A DNA stretch of 64,000 nucleotides. Origin: Spongilla lacustris. Lineage: Eukaryota; Porifera; Demospongiae; Spongillida; Spongillidae. Positions 1 to 11,718 of the stretch are shown in pieces. The stretch covers positions 15,376,331-15,440,330 of the forward strand of contig OX442415.1 in assembly GCA_949361645.1 (NCBI GenBank), read 5' to 3'. The notes beneath the pieces were generated by a model, which worked only from the letters and a program-made list of their open reading frames with translations, was not told where the DNA came from and did no database searches. Position 1 is the first letter of the stretch. The number at the start of each line of letters is the position of its first letter. A program made the position numbers and the translations under genes.

Positions 1-489
1 TTTTGGTCTTTATTATTGTGATCGATCACTAAAATGGTGACTTGGGATGCCCATGTGTACAGTAGTATATATTGAACCATATTTCAGGCCTGTAGCCAGG
101 TCGGGAAATGGGTGTGTGGAAAACAATAAATGTGACCTAACTAGCGGTAGCCATACAGGTAGTGGCTTGCCCTATACAAAAGGTGTGTGGGGAAGGGGGG
201 GGGGGGTGCTATCCGCTTTCTGCACATTCTATTTGTGATTATTCTAAATGGGATGCTTTCATAACTGATAAATTTATGGCTTGGAGGTATTCTGTATCGA
301 AATGCATTGAAATGTCACAAAGAAATCTTAAAGCCATACCTGAACTGAAGCGATGGTAGCAGCCCAAACAAAGCATATAGGCCCTAAAGGTATTGTTGTG
401 GGGGCGCATAGCAGATGTATAGGACTTTGTTACATGTGTAATAAGCTATTCTTCTCGAGCTAGCTACCAAGTATGTTCCATTTGTAGGG
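1..489. other. no gene recognised
   Basis: Mixed-composition DNA with a short G run near 195-206. A 65-codon open frame (162-359, plus) has no recognisable domain and no convincing splice context, so it is not called. Confidence 0.4.
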
Positions 490-492
490 TGA

Positions 493-654
493 TGGCTTAC
501 ATCCCCTCGGCTCTATGGTTAGGCGAAAAAAATCTTGTTGTTGCAATGAGTCCATTTATACACAAGTGCGAATCAAAATGAAGTGCAGGTGTTGTTACAA
601 TCTCGATTAATGAGTCTGTTTGCCCAACCATAGGATCCGAGGGGATGTAAGCCA
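493..654. repeat. short foldback (MITE-like) element
   Basis: The sequence starting TGGCTTACATCCCCTCGG at 493 recurs inverted at about 622-654, with a matching CTATGGTT extension. The arms are about 32 bp and the loop about 95 bp. There is no coding capacity. No clear target duplication is visible, so this is either a tiny non-autonomous element or a simple hairpin. Confidence 0.5.
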
Positions 655-1329
655 CAACTGTGCAAAGTGAGCATATATACTTGGTAGTTTACTTGGTTAC
701 ACATGTCATACAGGCCTATACATATGCTACTGAGGAGTGGGCAATGTCAAACATCATTTTCTTAATCACTTCCATGTTTTTGTTTGGAGTATTTTTTCTG
801 TACACATCCATAGTGGATGGGGTACCACGCGATGACTCTGCTTCACCCCAGGTCCCGGCAGCTCGGGAAGCACCACATGTGCATATCTGGTTTGTTTCAC
901 TTTAAGCTAGTGGCCAAACTGATACTCTAACCCACTTCAGTTTGTGTAGGGCCTTAAGATTTCATCCATTCAAGTAGGTCCTGGTTATCAACTTCTTGTT
1001 TTATTTCAATACGTTTTGATACGCAAGCCGTACATTAATTAATGTTCCATTTATCAGTTATGAAAACGTCCCATTTTCCATAACAACCAAAGATAAAACA
1101 TGACTCAGTGCCTTGCAATTCTGTGAAAAGGAGTTGGATATTCGATACAGAATAACTTTTACATGTATGTAGAAAAAACATTTTGTACTCAAATGAATTA
1201 AAATATTTTCACTTGGAAATATTGCATGTTATATTTCAAGAGCAGTTTAACTCACTGTAGCTGTATTAAATAGAGCATGTACTCAACTATAAAATGGTCT
1301 TCACTATTTTTATATGTATATGTATATAG

Positions 1330-2121
1330 GCAGTTACAGAGGCAGTATTGGCAGCTGCAACGAATGTCAATAGTGGCCAGGTATGCATATGTTATGCAAT
1401 GCGACTTCGTTAATTTTTTTAAGCAATATAACAGGAATCTACTTCTGAAATTTTCCAATTTGCCACCAGTCACAATGTAAGCATTTTTTATGACCTAATC
1501 GTAATCTCTGATATTTCAAATTACATGTCATTTTTGATTTGCAGGCTGAGGCATCATCTACGTGTATTGAATCATCTCACATTGGTTAGCTACTGTTTAG
1601 TAATATCTGCGCACTGACAGCATATGTGTTCCTCAACTCATGTGATTAATGTGCCATGAACATCATCATTGTTCTGCTCATTCAGAGGATGACACCATGG
1701 AAGAAAGTTAGCTTATATGCTTGTGCAATGATATGTGTTGGAATATTATCTCTTTACTAGACCATCATGATGTGTCAAAGAAAAGCATGTTGGAAGGTTT
1801 GATGCATGTACTGGTACTATGAGATGAATTTTATAATATTTTCTGTCCATAGCATTGACATCCAAAAGTGCCAAGGTTGTGGCCTTGGCATACTTTGGAG
1901 TGAAGTCCACTAAAGAAATATCTAGCTCCAAAGTTAAGTCGGTACTCTGCAAATTAATGCCAAGTGGTGAGAGGGCTTCCATCATGAAAATGAGCAAGTT
2001 ACAAATGCTGATGCCATTATCTAGAGCACTTCTCAAGGAACCTAACATCATTCAGCTTGATCCAGGCAGTAACCTTAGCAACCTCAGGTTCAGTGATATA
2101 ACTGTCCTCAATCCACATTAA
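1330..2121 (+). CDS. 3' end of a multi-exon gene, function unknown
   Basis: Four exon pieces can be joined in one frame: 1330-1380, 1545-1584, 1686-1706 (a 21-nt microexon) and 1853-2121, ending at a TAA. Each junction has GT/AG borders, with acceptors TTTGCAG, CATTCAG and TCCATAG and donors GTATGC, GTTAGC and GTTAGC. Intron phases agree at every join. Skipping the microexon also keeps frame. The last exon encodes about 88 residues rich in Lys and Ser, with stretches such as KSAKVVALAYFGVKS and KVKSVLCKLMPSGERAS, and no domain I recognise. A weaker upstream exon may lie at 814-851 (DGVPRDDSASPQ, phase-compatible, poor donor). The 5' end was not found. The exon structure is an inference from splice signals and open frames. 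Confidence 0.45.
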
Positions 2122-2277
2122 TTAATGCTCACTTTCAACTTTAAGCCACTTTTTTTTTTTCACTTGCCTTCTTTGCTGCAGTACCATTTGTATCATTGTG
2201 TGGTTGAAAATATGTCGATTTTCACCATGTTTACCATAAAAGTAGTTTGGGTTTTTTTTGTAGTATTATAATTTAAT

Positions 2278-2303
2278 CCCCCCCCCCCCCCCCCCCCCCC
2301 CCC
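2278..2303. repeat. poly(C) tract, 26 bp
   Basis: An uninterrupted run of C, one of several poly(dC)/poly(dG) tracts of 24-31 bp in this window. Confidence 0.95.
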
Positions 2304-2369
2304 GATTGACATGTATACATGGAATGGAATAGAAGTGAAATTCAATTCACAGCATTGGTTTCTCATTCT

Positions 2370-2850
2370 AGGTAATTGTTCAATGTTCAGGAGGTGTGAA
2401 ATTTCGGTATCTTCAGTTCTCTAACTAGGGAAGTGTCCATTTTCTGGAGGTGGGCAATTCCCAACATCGGAAGGTTAGATTCCATATCTACGCCATTCCA
2501 GAGGATGTGGATTTTACTATTCCCAACATTGGGTATCTAGATAGGGAAGTGTTCGACGTTCCGTTAGGTAGGGAATTTCTACAATTCCCAACATTGGGTA
2601 TTTTGATTCCGTTTCTAGGGAAGTGTTCGACGTTCCGGAGGTAGGGAATTTTTACAATTCCCAACATTGGATATTTAGAATCCGTAGCTAGGGAAGTGTT
2701 CGATGTTTCCAAGGTCGGTTATTTCTTTTCCGTAGGTTGGGAAAAATTGGAATTTCCCGATACTTTCCCAATCTTGGGAAGTGTTCGATGTTCCGGATCT
2801 TGGGAATATGGTGCTTGGGAAACGATGAATTCCCAAGCATTTTCACAATT
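2370..2850. repeat. tandem repeat, about 73-bp unit
   Basis: The words GGGAAGTGTTCGACGTTCC and AATTCCCAACATTGG recur about every 73 bp (near 2427, 2545, 2619, 2692 and 2775), with decay toward the edges. AATTCCCAACATTGGG contains a short dyad. Small open frames over it on both strands are by-products of the repeat. Confidence 0.75.
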
Positions 2851-3007
2851 CAGGAAACGTTAACGGTTTTCCTGTGGTCGTACGGTCAGTATGTACGGTT
2901 GGGTACCACTTCTACAGTACTTTCTATCCATGCAGATTTTACGTACACCATCCCATTCACTTCTCAGAGGTAGTTTTCAAAAAGCCATATACAAATACAA
3001 ATGCATG

Positions 3008-3051
3008 TACAAAAGGAAGAGCCAATACGCGAAGGGCGGGCCACGCCCAAC
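3008..3051. repeat. half copy of the 3344-3480 foldback element
   Basis: It contains GCCAATACGCGAAGG followed by a GGGC..CCACGCCCAACTA end, matching the right half of the complete element 300 bp downstream. Confidence 0.6.
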
Positions 3052-3343
3052 TACACTTTATACTAGTACACATACATGTAAAACCTCCTTATATCGTACA
3101 TATCACAGTCACCACTGCACTCCAAGATCATCTGATCACGACGTTAAAGAGGTAGCCTGCACGTCTTCTACGTACGGTACGGCATGCATATACCGGTAAA
3201 TATGTATAATATTAATTTTGTACACGAACCGAATTCGAATAACACACATGCACGCAACGCCATGGATCAGTGTTTTCCGATTCATAACATTGGATGTCTG
3301 GCTTTTTCAAGTAAAGTGTTGAATTGGCTATAAATAGTCCATC

Positions 3344-3480
3344 TAGTTGGGCGTAGCCCAACCTTCGCGTATTGGCGGAAGGAAGGAATCGGCCCGACCT
3401 TCGCGTATTGGCGGAAGGAAGGAATCGGCCCGACCTTCGCGTATTGGCGCCAATACGCGAAGGTCGGGCTACGCCCAACT
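3344..3480. mobile_element. MITE with 10-bp target duplication
   Basis: The ends are inverted copies of AGTTGGGCGTAGCCC. Inside, a 35-bp block containing CCTTCGCGTATTGGCGGAAG is repeated directly and then meets its inverse (GGCGCCAATACGCGAAGG). The element is flanked on both sides by ATAGTCCATC (3334-3343 and 3481-3490), a 10-bp direct repeat that looks like a target-site duplication of a cut-and-paste element, possibly Mutator-like given its length. There is no coding capacity. Confidence 0.7.
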
Positions 3481-4309
3481 ATAGTCCATCCAGTTTCCAG
3501 ATCGACCTATTCACTTCTTACGCGTAAATAACGCACGCTCAGTCGGCTCATGATTAACGACAACGATCGCCTCAAGAATGCTTTATTTGGTGCCAGGCTG
3601 TACTAGTATTTCTCTCCAGGCCGTTAATAATGAATTGTTCAGTTGTAATGATGCCACGCCCTTCAATTATTATACATTGCATTCAATAATCTCCATTATT
3701 ATATTTTTAAATAGCTTAGTGCTTGTTGGCATGCAATGTTTTGCCATGCCCATGAGGTAACAGCCCAGTACACGTACACGTGTGCAAATCAAATCTTTTA
3801 TAGATATAACCATTACAACATAGAAACACAAGTATGATTACAAGAATGCAGAACATAATCAGTTTTAGTTTGAGTCAGTGGGAATGGAATCTTGATCTTT
3901 CATCCCTACACGTGTCAGCTGCAACCTGTCATAACCAAAATGTTGCACATACAGTTAGTCACACACACACACACATCACACACACACAGGTATACATCAC
4001 AGTGGCACACACACACACAGGGACAACAAGTGCACATCACAAAAATCCATGTAGGCACAAGCAAACATCACACACATAGGCACACATCACACAGGCACAA
4101 GCACACACCACACACACCACATAGGTCACACTCAGGCATACACACTGTACATCACACAGGGGCACACACAGGCAAATGGTCTATACCAAGTTCTATTGGT
4201 TGATATTTGACTTTTTAAACAAACACACATCATTAAGGCCACTTATCACACATGAAGGCACACATCACACATGAGCTCACATCACACAGAGGCACACATC
4301 ACTCAGAGG

Positions 4310-4515
4310 CAGGGCCGGTGAGAGCCGTAGTGAGGCCCGGGGTAACATATCATTTGAGGGCCCCATAGGCCCTGAAAATACGAGCCGGGGGGGGGGGGGG
4401 GTCCCCCTTGAGATTGGTCCGCCGGGCCCCCTATCATACCTTGGGGCCCCGATTATACCTTGGGGCCCGGGGTAAGTAACCCCTCTTCCCCCCCCCTTCC
4501 CTCTCACCGGCCCTG
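4310..4515. mobile_element. hAT-type MITE inserted in the minisatellite
   Basis: The terminal inverted repeats are CAGGGCCGGTGAGAG at 4310 and its exact complement ending at 4515. An 8-bp direct repeat, CTCAGAGG, flanks it (4302-4309 and 4516-4523). A CAGGG start and 8-bp duplication are typical of hAT elements. The interior is GC-rich with inverted GGGGCCC words, a G run, and no gene. Confidence 0.75.
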
Positions 4516-4623
4516 CTCAGAGGCACACATCAGACAGAGGCACACACATCACACAGAGGCACAGACATCACACAGAGGCACATACATCACACAGCCACAC
4601 ATAAGAGGCACACATCACACAGA

Positions 4624-5382
4624 GGCGTAGGAAGGACTTATAAAGTGTAGCGGCTTAGGTTACATAACAGAAATGGGAGGGGTACAGAGGGGGTGGGTGC
4701 GGGAGGGGTGCCCCCCTCCCGCCCAGCAAGGGGGTATGGGGGAGCGCTGCAAGCTCCCCCATTGAGGCCTGGGGCAGAGCCCCAGAAGCTTTGCAATTTG
4801 TGCTGTTCACTGAAAAGTTGATAACTTTCATGAAAAGTAGGCTTTAATCATTTATGAAAAGAATGCAATTATGTGATCAAAGTCAATCTGCGACTGGAAC
4901 CTTTTATTAATTAATTCACTATTTCAATCAAACTGAGCGGGTCTGTAAAGATGGTTGTAAATATGGAGAAACAAAAATGCTCGTAGTTAGTGAGGATTAG
5001 TGGCAGGTAAGCTCTCCGATGCTGTAATTTCAGTAGCTGAGCCTGAACAGAATTCGATCATCGCAGGCATTTAACATGGCAGCTACAAACAGATTGTGGG
5101 AGTATATATGTCACGCGGTCTAGCTAGCATGTAGCGCAATTGCTTTTCTATATCAACCAAAGCTATATACACATTTACTAGTACTGTTCGATCGCAAAAA
5201 TATATGCACTTACATGCATGTATATACATGTTAATACCCGCGATCCTCGAGATATAGAGCGCGTGGCTATTGTACATATACATACATAAGCTGTTACAAC
5301 ATGGCAATCGTTATTAAAAAAAAAAAGATCCACAGAAAAGTGTAGCGGCCATGGCCGCTACAGCAGCTACAGTTCCTACGCC
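4624..5382. mobile_element. non-coding insertion with GGCGTAGGAA inverted ends
   Basis: This 759-bp block interrupts the minisatellite. It starts GGCGTAGGAA and ends TTCCTACGCC, and GTAGCGG motifs near both ends are also inverted. The left third holds short hairpins (GGGGGAGCGCTGC..GCTCCCCC; GGGGCAGAGCCCC). No ORF of note and no clear target duplication. A related terminal sequence (CCCCCATGCTTCCTACGC) occurs near 40857-40874. Confidence 0.5.
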
Positions 5383-6855
5383 ACTGTCACAGAGGCACAT
5401 ACATCACAAAGCCACACATAAGAGGCACATATACCACAGAGGCACACACATCACACAAAGGCACACACATCACACAGAGGCACACACATCACAGAGGCAC
5501 ACACATCACAGAGGCACACACATCACACAGAGGCACACAAGTCACAGAGGCACACACGTCACAGAGGCACACACGTCACAGAGGCACACACGTCACAGAG
5601 GCACACACGTCACAGAGGCACACACATCACAGAGGCACACACGTCACAGAGGCACACACGTCACAGAGGCACACACGTCACAGAGGCACACACGTCACAG
5701 AGGCACACACGTCACAGAGGCACACACGTCACAGAGGCACACATGTCACAGAGGCACACACGTCACAGAGGCACACACATCACACATGGGCATAACACAG
5801 AGGCACACATCAAACAGTCACACAGGCACACATCACACAGAGGCACACACACCAGAGGCGCACACGTCACACAGAAGCACACATGTCACACAGAGGCACA
5901 CATACATGTATCACACAGAGGCATACATCAAACCGAGGCACACACATCACACAGAGGCACACACATCACATACATGTAGAGGCACACATCACACATCACA
6001 CAGAGGCACCATATCACGGAGGCACATACAATGTATCACAGAGACACATCACACAGAGGCACACACATCACACAAGAGGTGCACCTCACACAGAGGTGTA
6101 TACATCACACAGCCACACATAAGAGGCACACACATCACACAAGAGGTGCACCTCACACAGAGCCGCAGAGGTGTATACATCACACAGCCACACATAGGAG
6201 GCACACATCACACAGAGGTAGTACACACATCACACATAGGAACACTTCACATACAGGCACACATCACACAGAGGCACACACAGGCACACATATCACAGAG
6301 GGACACACATCACACAGAGGCACTCATTACAGAGGCACACCTCACACATAGGCACATACATCACACATAGGCACACATCACACAGAGGCACACATCACAC
6401 AGAGGCACACATCACACATAGTTGCACACGGAGCCACATATTACTGTGCACATGAGACCGCTTATATAAACTATACATGTATGTCATCCCTGTTTACCTT
6501 TCAACGTATATCTCGAGGGATAGCTACGCATAAATATAGGTCTGCACGTTTACGATGATACATACCTTCCGCAGAAAGCTGCTGTTTAGCTTCATTATCA
6601 TCTTTGGATCACGACTCTACTAACATTTGGTGTAGATCTATACACGCATTCCCCGCAGTGGTGACAGTAACCAAATATCTAAGACTATGCAGTAACGTCT
6701 CTTGCATGCCGCTCATTATTTGAATTCGGACAGGATGACGAGTATCACGTGACCCTGACGTCAAATTATAATCATACGCGCGGCACCGTACGGTAGTGTT
6801 CGTCAATTACCGTTCGAAAATACACGCGTAACGTCACTAAACGTCTCCGTGAAAT

Positions 6856-7960
6856 TTACGTGGAAGTCCGTCTTGATCGAAAGAGACGGGGCGGCGTTGC
6901 AACCCGTCTCCGGATAGCGGTTTCGCTGTGCCAGTTCATATCAAGGAGCTTGCATGAGGCCAGGATTGGGACCATCCTGAATGCAAATTTCAGGTCCATC
7001 TTGGCCATCATGGCTCCTTTGTCAAATCTACTAAACAGAGCCACTGCATCATCAATAGTGATCACTCTCCACTTGCCATTTTTATTTGACAGCTCCGAGC
7101 CCGGATGTGCAGAGGTGCTTGAGGGGTGCGTTGGGAAAAGGGCCGAGGATGCATCCCAAGTCCACCTCTTTCTCTAGTTCAACATCAAAAATTTCATGGT
7201 GCTGTAGTGCGGAGGTTATGTTGCATTCATGAGTGAAGGGGAAGTGAGGACCATTATAGCCAGTGAAAACACCATTGTTGATGTCATTGAGTAGCCAGGA
7301 GACCCAGGCTTTGTCAGGATATTCCTTCAGTTCGTGCTCAAAAGCTGAGCATCGTAGCGGGGTGTGAGCTCGCTGGAGCTCACGTAGCCCCCGGAGTGGC
7401 ACAGCTTGTGGGAGAAGGCACATTCTGCACATTCTACATGTCCCCTTGGAGCACTTTCCAAAGTTGAACCTTCGACAGATCTCCTCACCCGATGGTGTGT
7501 GGGCGGCGTGCTCACTGTGGTTGGAGCTGGCAGTTGTACATGTGACTCCCAGGTGTATAGATGCTCCAGTAAATCCGTGGGTTGGTGTGGGATTGTGGCC
7601 TGGTCGAAATGTCGGGTAGGTGACGCACCAGTAACCAGACCAGCAAGTCCTCCTGACTTATTAGTGCTTCTTGTTTCTGGCTGCAGGCGGCCTGAAGAGC
7701 TTGTCTATTTAAGGGCAGCTGAAGCATTGAAAACAGCTGGCAAATGATGGACTAGTATTTCACCAGCTCCAGTGCCGTCTTAGGAGCAATCTGGACCCGA
7801 ATAGCGACGAAGATGTTCCATGCTTCCAGCCAGCTACCCAGGTCGCAGACCTGACGCATGTATTTGCTCTTCTTCTGCTTCCCGCTGGGGAGTGAAGAAT
7901 GGAGAAAGCAATTTCTCAAAGTGAGCATACTTACACGGGATGAAATGACCACATTTCAGT
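6856..7960 (-). pseudogene. decayed DIRS-like retroelement fragment (gag core to RT N-terminus)
   Basis: Read on the minus strand from 7960 down, several broken frames give a Gag core (near 7850-7760, SWLEAWNIFVAIRVQIAP), a Cys-rich zinc-finger remnant (near 7480-7440, CRRFNFGKCSKG), and then the RT N-terminal region (7432-7082, PDKAWVSWLLNDINNGVFTGY and LGPFPNAPLKHL) into RT motif KMDLKFAFRMVPI near 7000. This order (Gag, CCCH finger, RT leader) matches tyrosine-recombinase retroelements such as the intact copy at 31-35 kb. Frameshifts and stops show it is dead. RNase H and recombinase parts are missing. Confidence 0.65.
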
Positions 7961-8067
7961 TATGTACGCGTTCATGTAAACCACAAGTTAATACCGCAAT
8001 TAGATACACTTTCCTGGAATTAGAAATTATCATGTTTACTATATTTCCTTTCACTGAACAGCCGTAA

Positions 8068-8562
8068 TTATGTATGTTTTGTGCGAAGGAAAAATGATGT
8101 ATACGTATGGAAATATGATGTTTTCATAAATCGTAAGGAAGGGTTAAACCTACCCAAAGCCTGCATACTATTAAAAAATTTGATTGATCTTTTTTGTATA
8201 CTTGTGATTAAAAAACAGCAAAAGCACATAATACATGTAACTACAACGTTCAATATATATAGGAAGCAGTCTAGAAGAGCACAATACTTCAGTTCAATAT
8301 TCTGAGGGAAACAAAATGACATTTAAATTAATTACGATGATACGATTTTTACCTCAGGATGCAGTTTCTGCAATGGCGAGTCTTCCCGACAATAATCTTT
8401 TAGAACAAACCTAGCGGTCATTTTGGTAAAACGCAGTTTCCTTTCTTCTTCAGATCTGACACAAACAAATTTGTCTTGAACCTGCCTTACACGCGTGATA
8501 TAAACACACGCGCACAGACACCCGTGTGCCACCAGTACACAGTAACCACTTACCACGACCAT
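8068..8562 (-). CDS. candidate two-exon small gene with a membrane segment, unknown function
   Basis: Two frames join across a good intron. The upstream exon ends at 8353 with donor GTAAAA, and the next begins at 8301 after acceptor TTTCCCTCAG, both in phase 0. The upstream part encodes a charged stretch (SEEERKLRFTKMTARFVLKD) ending KLHPE. The downstream part begins NIELKYCALLDC and continues into a very hydrophobic Cys-rich segment (YILNVVVTCIMCFCCFLI), a likely transmembrane helix, and stops at 8068. The 5' limit is uncertain: an ATG at 8562 is in frame, but a strong donor (GTAAGT) just after it and an acceptor ending at 8456 (TTGTGTCAG) suggest other exon choices. No family recognised. 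Confidence 0.3.
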
Positions 8563-8599
8563 AGCTATGCCACGACGCAACGCTGCTGTGTATTCCACC

Positions 8600-9098
8600 G
8601 TAGCTATATCTTTCGCGCTCCGTATATTTTATTTGGTTTGTTAGTTTCGAGGGTAAACGTGGACTGAGAAAAAAGCATGGTCATCACACTACTATATTGA
8701 TCTCTTACCTTGCGTTGCGTTCCCCAATCGGTAGGCTAGCCGGCCCTTTATGCCTTGCCAATTATGTAGAAGATCCACATATAATTTTTTGCCGCACAGA
8801 TACACCTGGCTGCCCCCTTGCGGCCTTGCCTAGTAGGCTACGCAGAGGATGTGAAGATACACTTTCACTTACCTTCTTGCCAAATTGCGCCCAAACTGCC
8901 CAGGGCCACGTGACGCGACACCCGTAACTATCAATGACGTCACCCATACTACGTTCCTAGTTACATGTAACGCTAACCAAGTCGAACATGATTGACACCA
9001 TGTTATCTGAACTCACTGCCACATATACTAAGACATGTGTGTGTGTGTGGAGGGGGGGGGCTGCTGGGGCTATATGACATACACTCTCACGTACGTAC
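8600..9098. other. no gene recognised
   Basis: Contains a short (TG)n then G run near 9035-9060. Small open frames on both strands have no domain and no splice support. Confidence 0.4.
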
Positions 9099-9099
9099 C

Positions 9100-9365
9100 T
9101 TTGGTATTGTGCCACGCCCACCATAATTTCCATATTATTTTTTAAAAACGATTACAGCAGTACAATGCAGCTTATATATGCAAGGGAAAGTGACTCAAGG
9201 AATTTTACCCAGGTTAAAATATGCATTGAGTATACTAAGTTCTTAAGGGTAAGTTGTTATATGCTATATTCGGTTTTTATACATGTACTTCGTGCACCCT
9301 TACATGTACACGTATACCGTATGAATGTGTTCCAACAGGGTTGTATTCTGAGCAGTAACGTTACT
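9100..9365 (+). repeat. dispersed repeat, copy 1
   Basis: The segment from ATTGTGCCACGCCCA through AATGCAGCTTATATATGCAAGGGAAAGTGACTC to GAATGTGTTCCAA..GGTTGTATTCT resembles 63563-63785 in the same order and orientation, with indels. It has no coding signal and may be a decayed element or old segmental duplication. Confidence 0.6.
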
Positions 9366-10614
9366 AGCTGTATATATCCTGAGTACTTATATTATTTACG
9401 TGCAGCTTTGGACGTGCGAGCTCTGCTATACTAGTCTCTGCAATATATTTGTTATTTTATTGCCAAAGTGATGTCTATACTAAATATATATTTTGTATAC
9501 ATTGCGGTGCGTAGTTTACTGTACATGTACAACATATGCATGCAAGTTCAATTCTGTCAGATTAAAATGATGCAGGGTATAGGTAGTATTTTGTGTACGT
9601 TTACATGTACTGATTTGATGGATCTGTTCATGATGTATACACTGATCAGTTCTGCTGTAATTCGACTGTATTTGTAATATTGCTTATTATTATGTTGTAT
9701 CTGCTCAAGATTTATACATCAGACTGTATTTTTAATATTCTTAATTAATATTATACTATTTTAGTAGTTGAATATAGGACTTTATAATTATTAATGTTCT
9801 AAAATACCGGATAATGTCCTACATGTATAGCTTGTACTGAAAGCTAAATCTGCTTTTACATAAATCGGTTATATATATACTTTCTACTTAAAAATAACCG
9901 CGTCCGCGAGTTAATTAAGTGGGTACAAATTTAGGGGAAACTAAAAACCTAAAAGATCCGCTAGCAATAAAATCACAGGTACTGGTTGTAAAATAAGTAG
10001 AGTAACCTTTTACACTAAGTTTGCATTATAATTTATAAGAGCTGCAACTATCGCAGTTTTGATGCACACACTTTAAATAGGCATATTGCGGTACTACACT
10101 TATCATTCTATCATTTTGCACCCCTTCCCTTCTTGACTGTAAATTGATAAGCATACATGAGCCATCTATATCAATGCAGCTCTTGGTTTCCCTAATAATT
10201 AAAATTACCATGTGCATGCAGACTCGCAAAACATCGTGAAAAGCATCCAAGTTTAAACGCACGTCGAAATGTATAGAGTTATTTAGACACGATAGAACAC
10301 ATGCACACAGTTAAAAAAATACATCGCTTACGACTGAAAATCGATTGAAATGTGTAAAAGTTCAACTTGGCTTATACTATGTGATTATTGCCGTTTTTCT
10401 ATGATGATGAATTAAGGTTTCATCGGAATGGACCCCTTTTATATCGCCGCATTTGTAGCATCCAGCGAGCTGAATGATCTCTCACAAAATGCATCCAATG
10501 TTAACACAGGAAAAAAAGTTTCAAATGCTACAGATAATTACAACGGTTTACTACTGCAGTAATAATTCTACAGCAGCTTTGCTTCACTGTGCACAAAGTG
10601 TTTCTCGTTGTATT
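9366..10614. other. AT-rich intergenic DNA, no gene seen
   Basis: AT-rich sequence with short palindromic words such as ACATGT. Open frames are short and lack domain or splice evidence. Confidence 0.5.
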
Positions 10615-10622
10615 TTGTAATG

Positions 10623-11451
10623 CAGTGTTGCCGCGATTAAGTACTTGCCCATAATCGTTTTAATCGCGATAATCGCGATATACGCATTTAATCGCGATAT
10701 TTAATCGGCGATATAATAATCATTAATAAACATTAATAAACCTTACGTAAGTGTGATCAGAGCAATGGCGATGTCAAAGAAAGAAGCTAAACCTATGTAC
10801 GTGCCACAAAATAGTGTTGATCGTACTGCGCATAGAACTTCAGCATGGCAATATTTTGGGATACATAAGAAGGCTCTAAATTCATCCTGGGTTGTGTGCT
10901 TGAAGTGCTGCAAATGGGTATTAAGACATGACAACAACACTACCGACATGAGGTATCACTTGAAGTGTGCCCATGGAATAGAGTTGTCTTCAGAAGGCAA
11001 AGAGTAAGCCCTTTAAACATAGTATGAAAATTATCTGAAATTGTATGTTCAATGTAGCAGCTGTCAGAACTAAGGCACCAGCAGTACCTGTAGCACTAGC
11101 AAGAGTTATACCAGTTAAAATATATTACAGAAAAAAAGGAGACTTTTGCCAAATCGGCTCAGTAAATGCATTTTTCTTAAGAAAAACTCAAAATTTCTGT
11201 ATCATATAGCCATATACGCTCAAGATGACAAATGAGTGAATATATACATGTGATATGATTCGAACTAGTTCTATTAGGAAACAAATCATGCCCTATATAT
11301 TCCGTATAGTTTTCCGTTAACGTCCGCATATATTAATCGCGATTGATAGCATCATTAATCGCGATAAATCGTTAATCGCGATATAACATTTTAATCGCGA
11401 TATAACATAATCGCGATATATCGTTAATCACGATATATCGCGGCAACACTG
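10623..11451 (+). mobile_element. non-autonomous hAT element, 829 bp, with 8-bp target duplication
   Basis: The terminal inverted repeats are CAGTGTTGCCGCGAT at the left and ATCGCGGCAACACTG (with one change) at the right. TTGTAATG flanks it exactly (10615-10622 and 11452-11459). A CAGTG start with an 8-bp duplication identifies the hAT superfamily. Both subterminal regions are packed with AATCGCGATA-type motifs (about 10640-10715 and 11330-11445), likely transposase binding sites. Only a zinc-finger ORF is kept inside. Confidence 0.85.
10765..11007 (+). CDS. BED-type zinc finger remnant of a hAT transposase
   Basis: The frame runs from the ATG at 10765 for 80 codons. It shows the BED finger pattern: an aromatic W-x-YF (SAWQYFG), C-x2-C (CLKC) and H-x4-H (HLKCAH) after a DMRYHLK segment. 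BED fingers sit at the N-terminus of many hAT transposases and bind the element ends. The catalytic and dimerisation parts are absent. The stop codon follows AAAGAGTAAGC, which could be a splice donor, so this may be a first exon whose partner exons were deleted. It might act as a DNA-binding repressor of relatives, but that is speculation. Confidence 0.65.
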   Translation: MAMSKKEAKPMYVPQNSVDRTAHRTSAWQYFGIHKKALNSSWVVCLKCCKWVLRHDNNTTDMRYHLKCAHGIELSSEGKE

Positions 11452-11718
11452 TTGTAATGCTACAGATATCCAGCTATTGCTACAGAATGTCATAGAACGC
11501 ATTGAACACCATTGTAACTGGCGCTGAAACTATTGCATTCAGAGAAATGCTACAACTTACCGCCAATGTCGAAATTAGTCACGTGAGAAAATTCTTATCC
11601 TTTTAGCCTCGTTCGCAGACACACAATTCAAATCTTTGGGCGTGACCCATCATTAGCCAGACGCTGAGGTCGAACCACGCCTCACTATTAAACGGGAACG
11701 ACTTTGAATTAAAATATT

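Larger units (their letters stand above)
3957..6425. repeat. CACACATCACAGAGGCA minisatellite, interrupted by two insertions
   Basis: Repeats of about 17-19 bp (variants of CACACATCACACAGAGG) run from 3957 to about 4623 and resume at about 5385-6425. At 5530-5790 the units are nearly identical (CACACGTCACAGAGG). The unit length keeps a His/Thr/Arg-rich frame open for 339 codons (5351-6370), and other frames are open too, so this is a repeat artefact. The array is split by the elements at 4310-4515 and 4624-5382. Confidence 0.9.

Noticed and set aside
5351..6370. 339-codon His/Thr/Arg-rich open frame
   Set aside because: It follows the minisatellite exactly; the other frames of the array are also open for long stretches, and no start context, splice site or domain supports translation.
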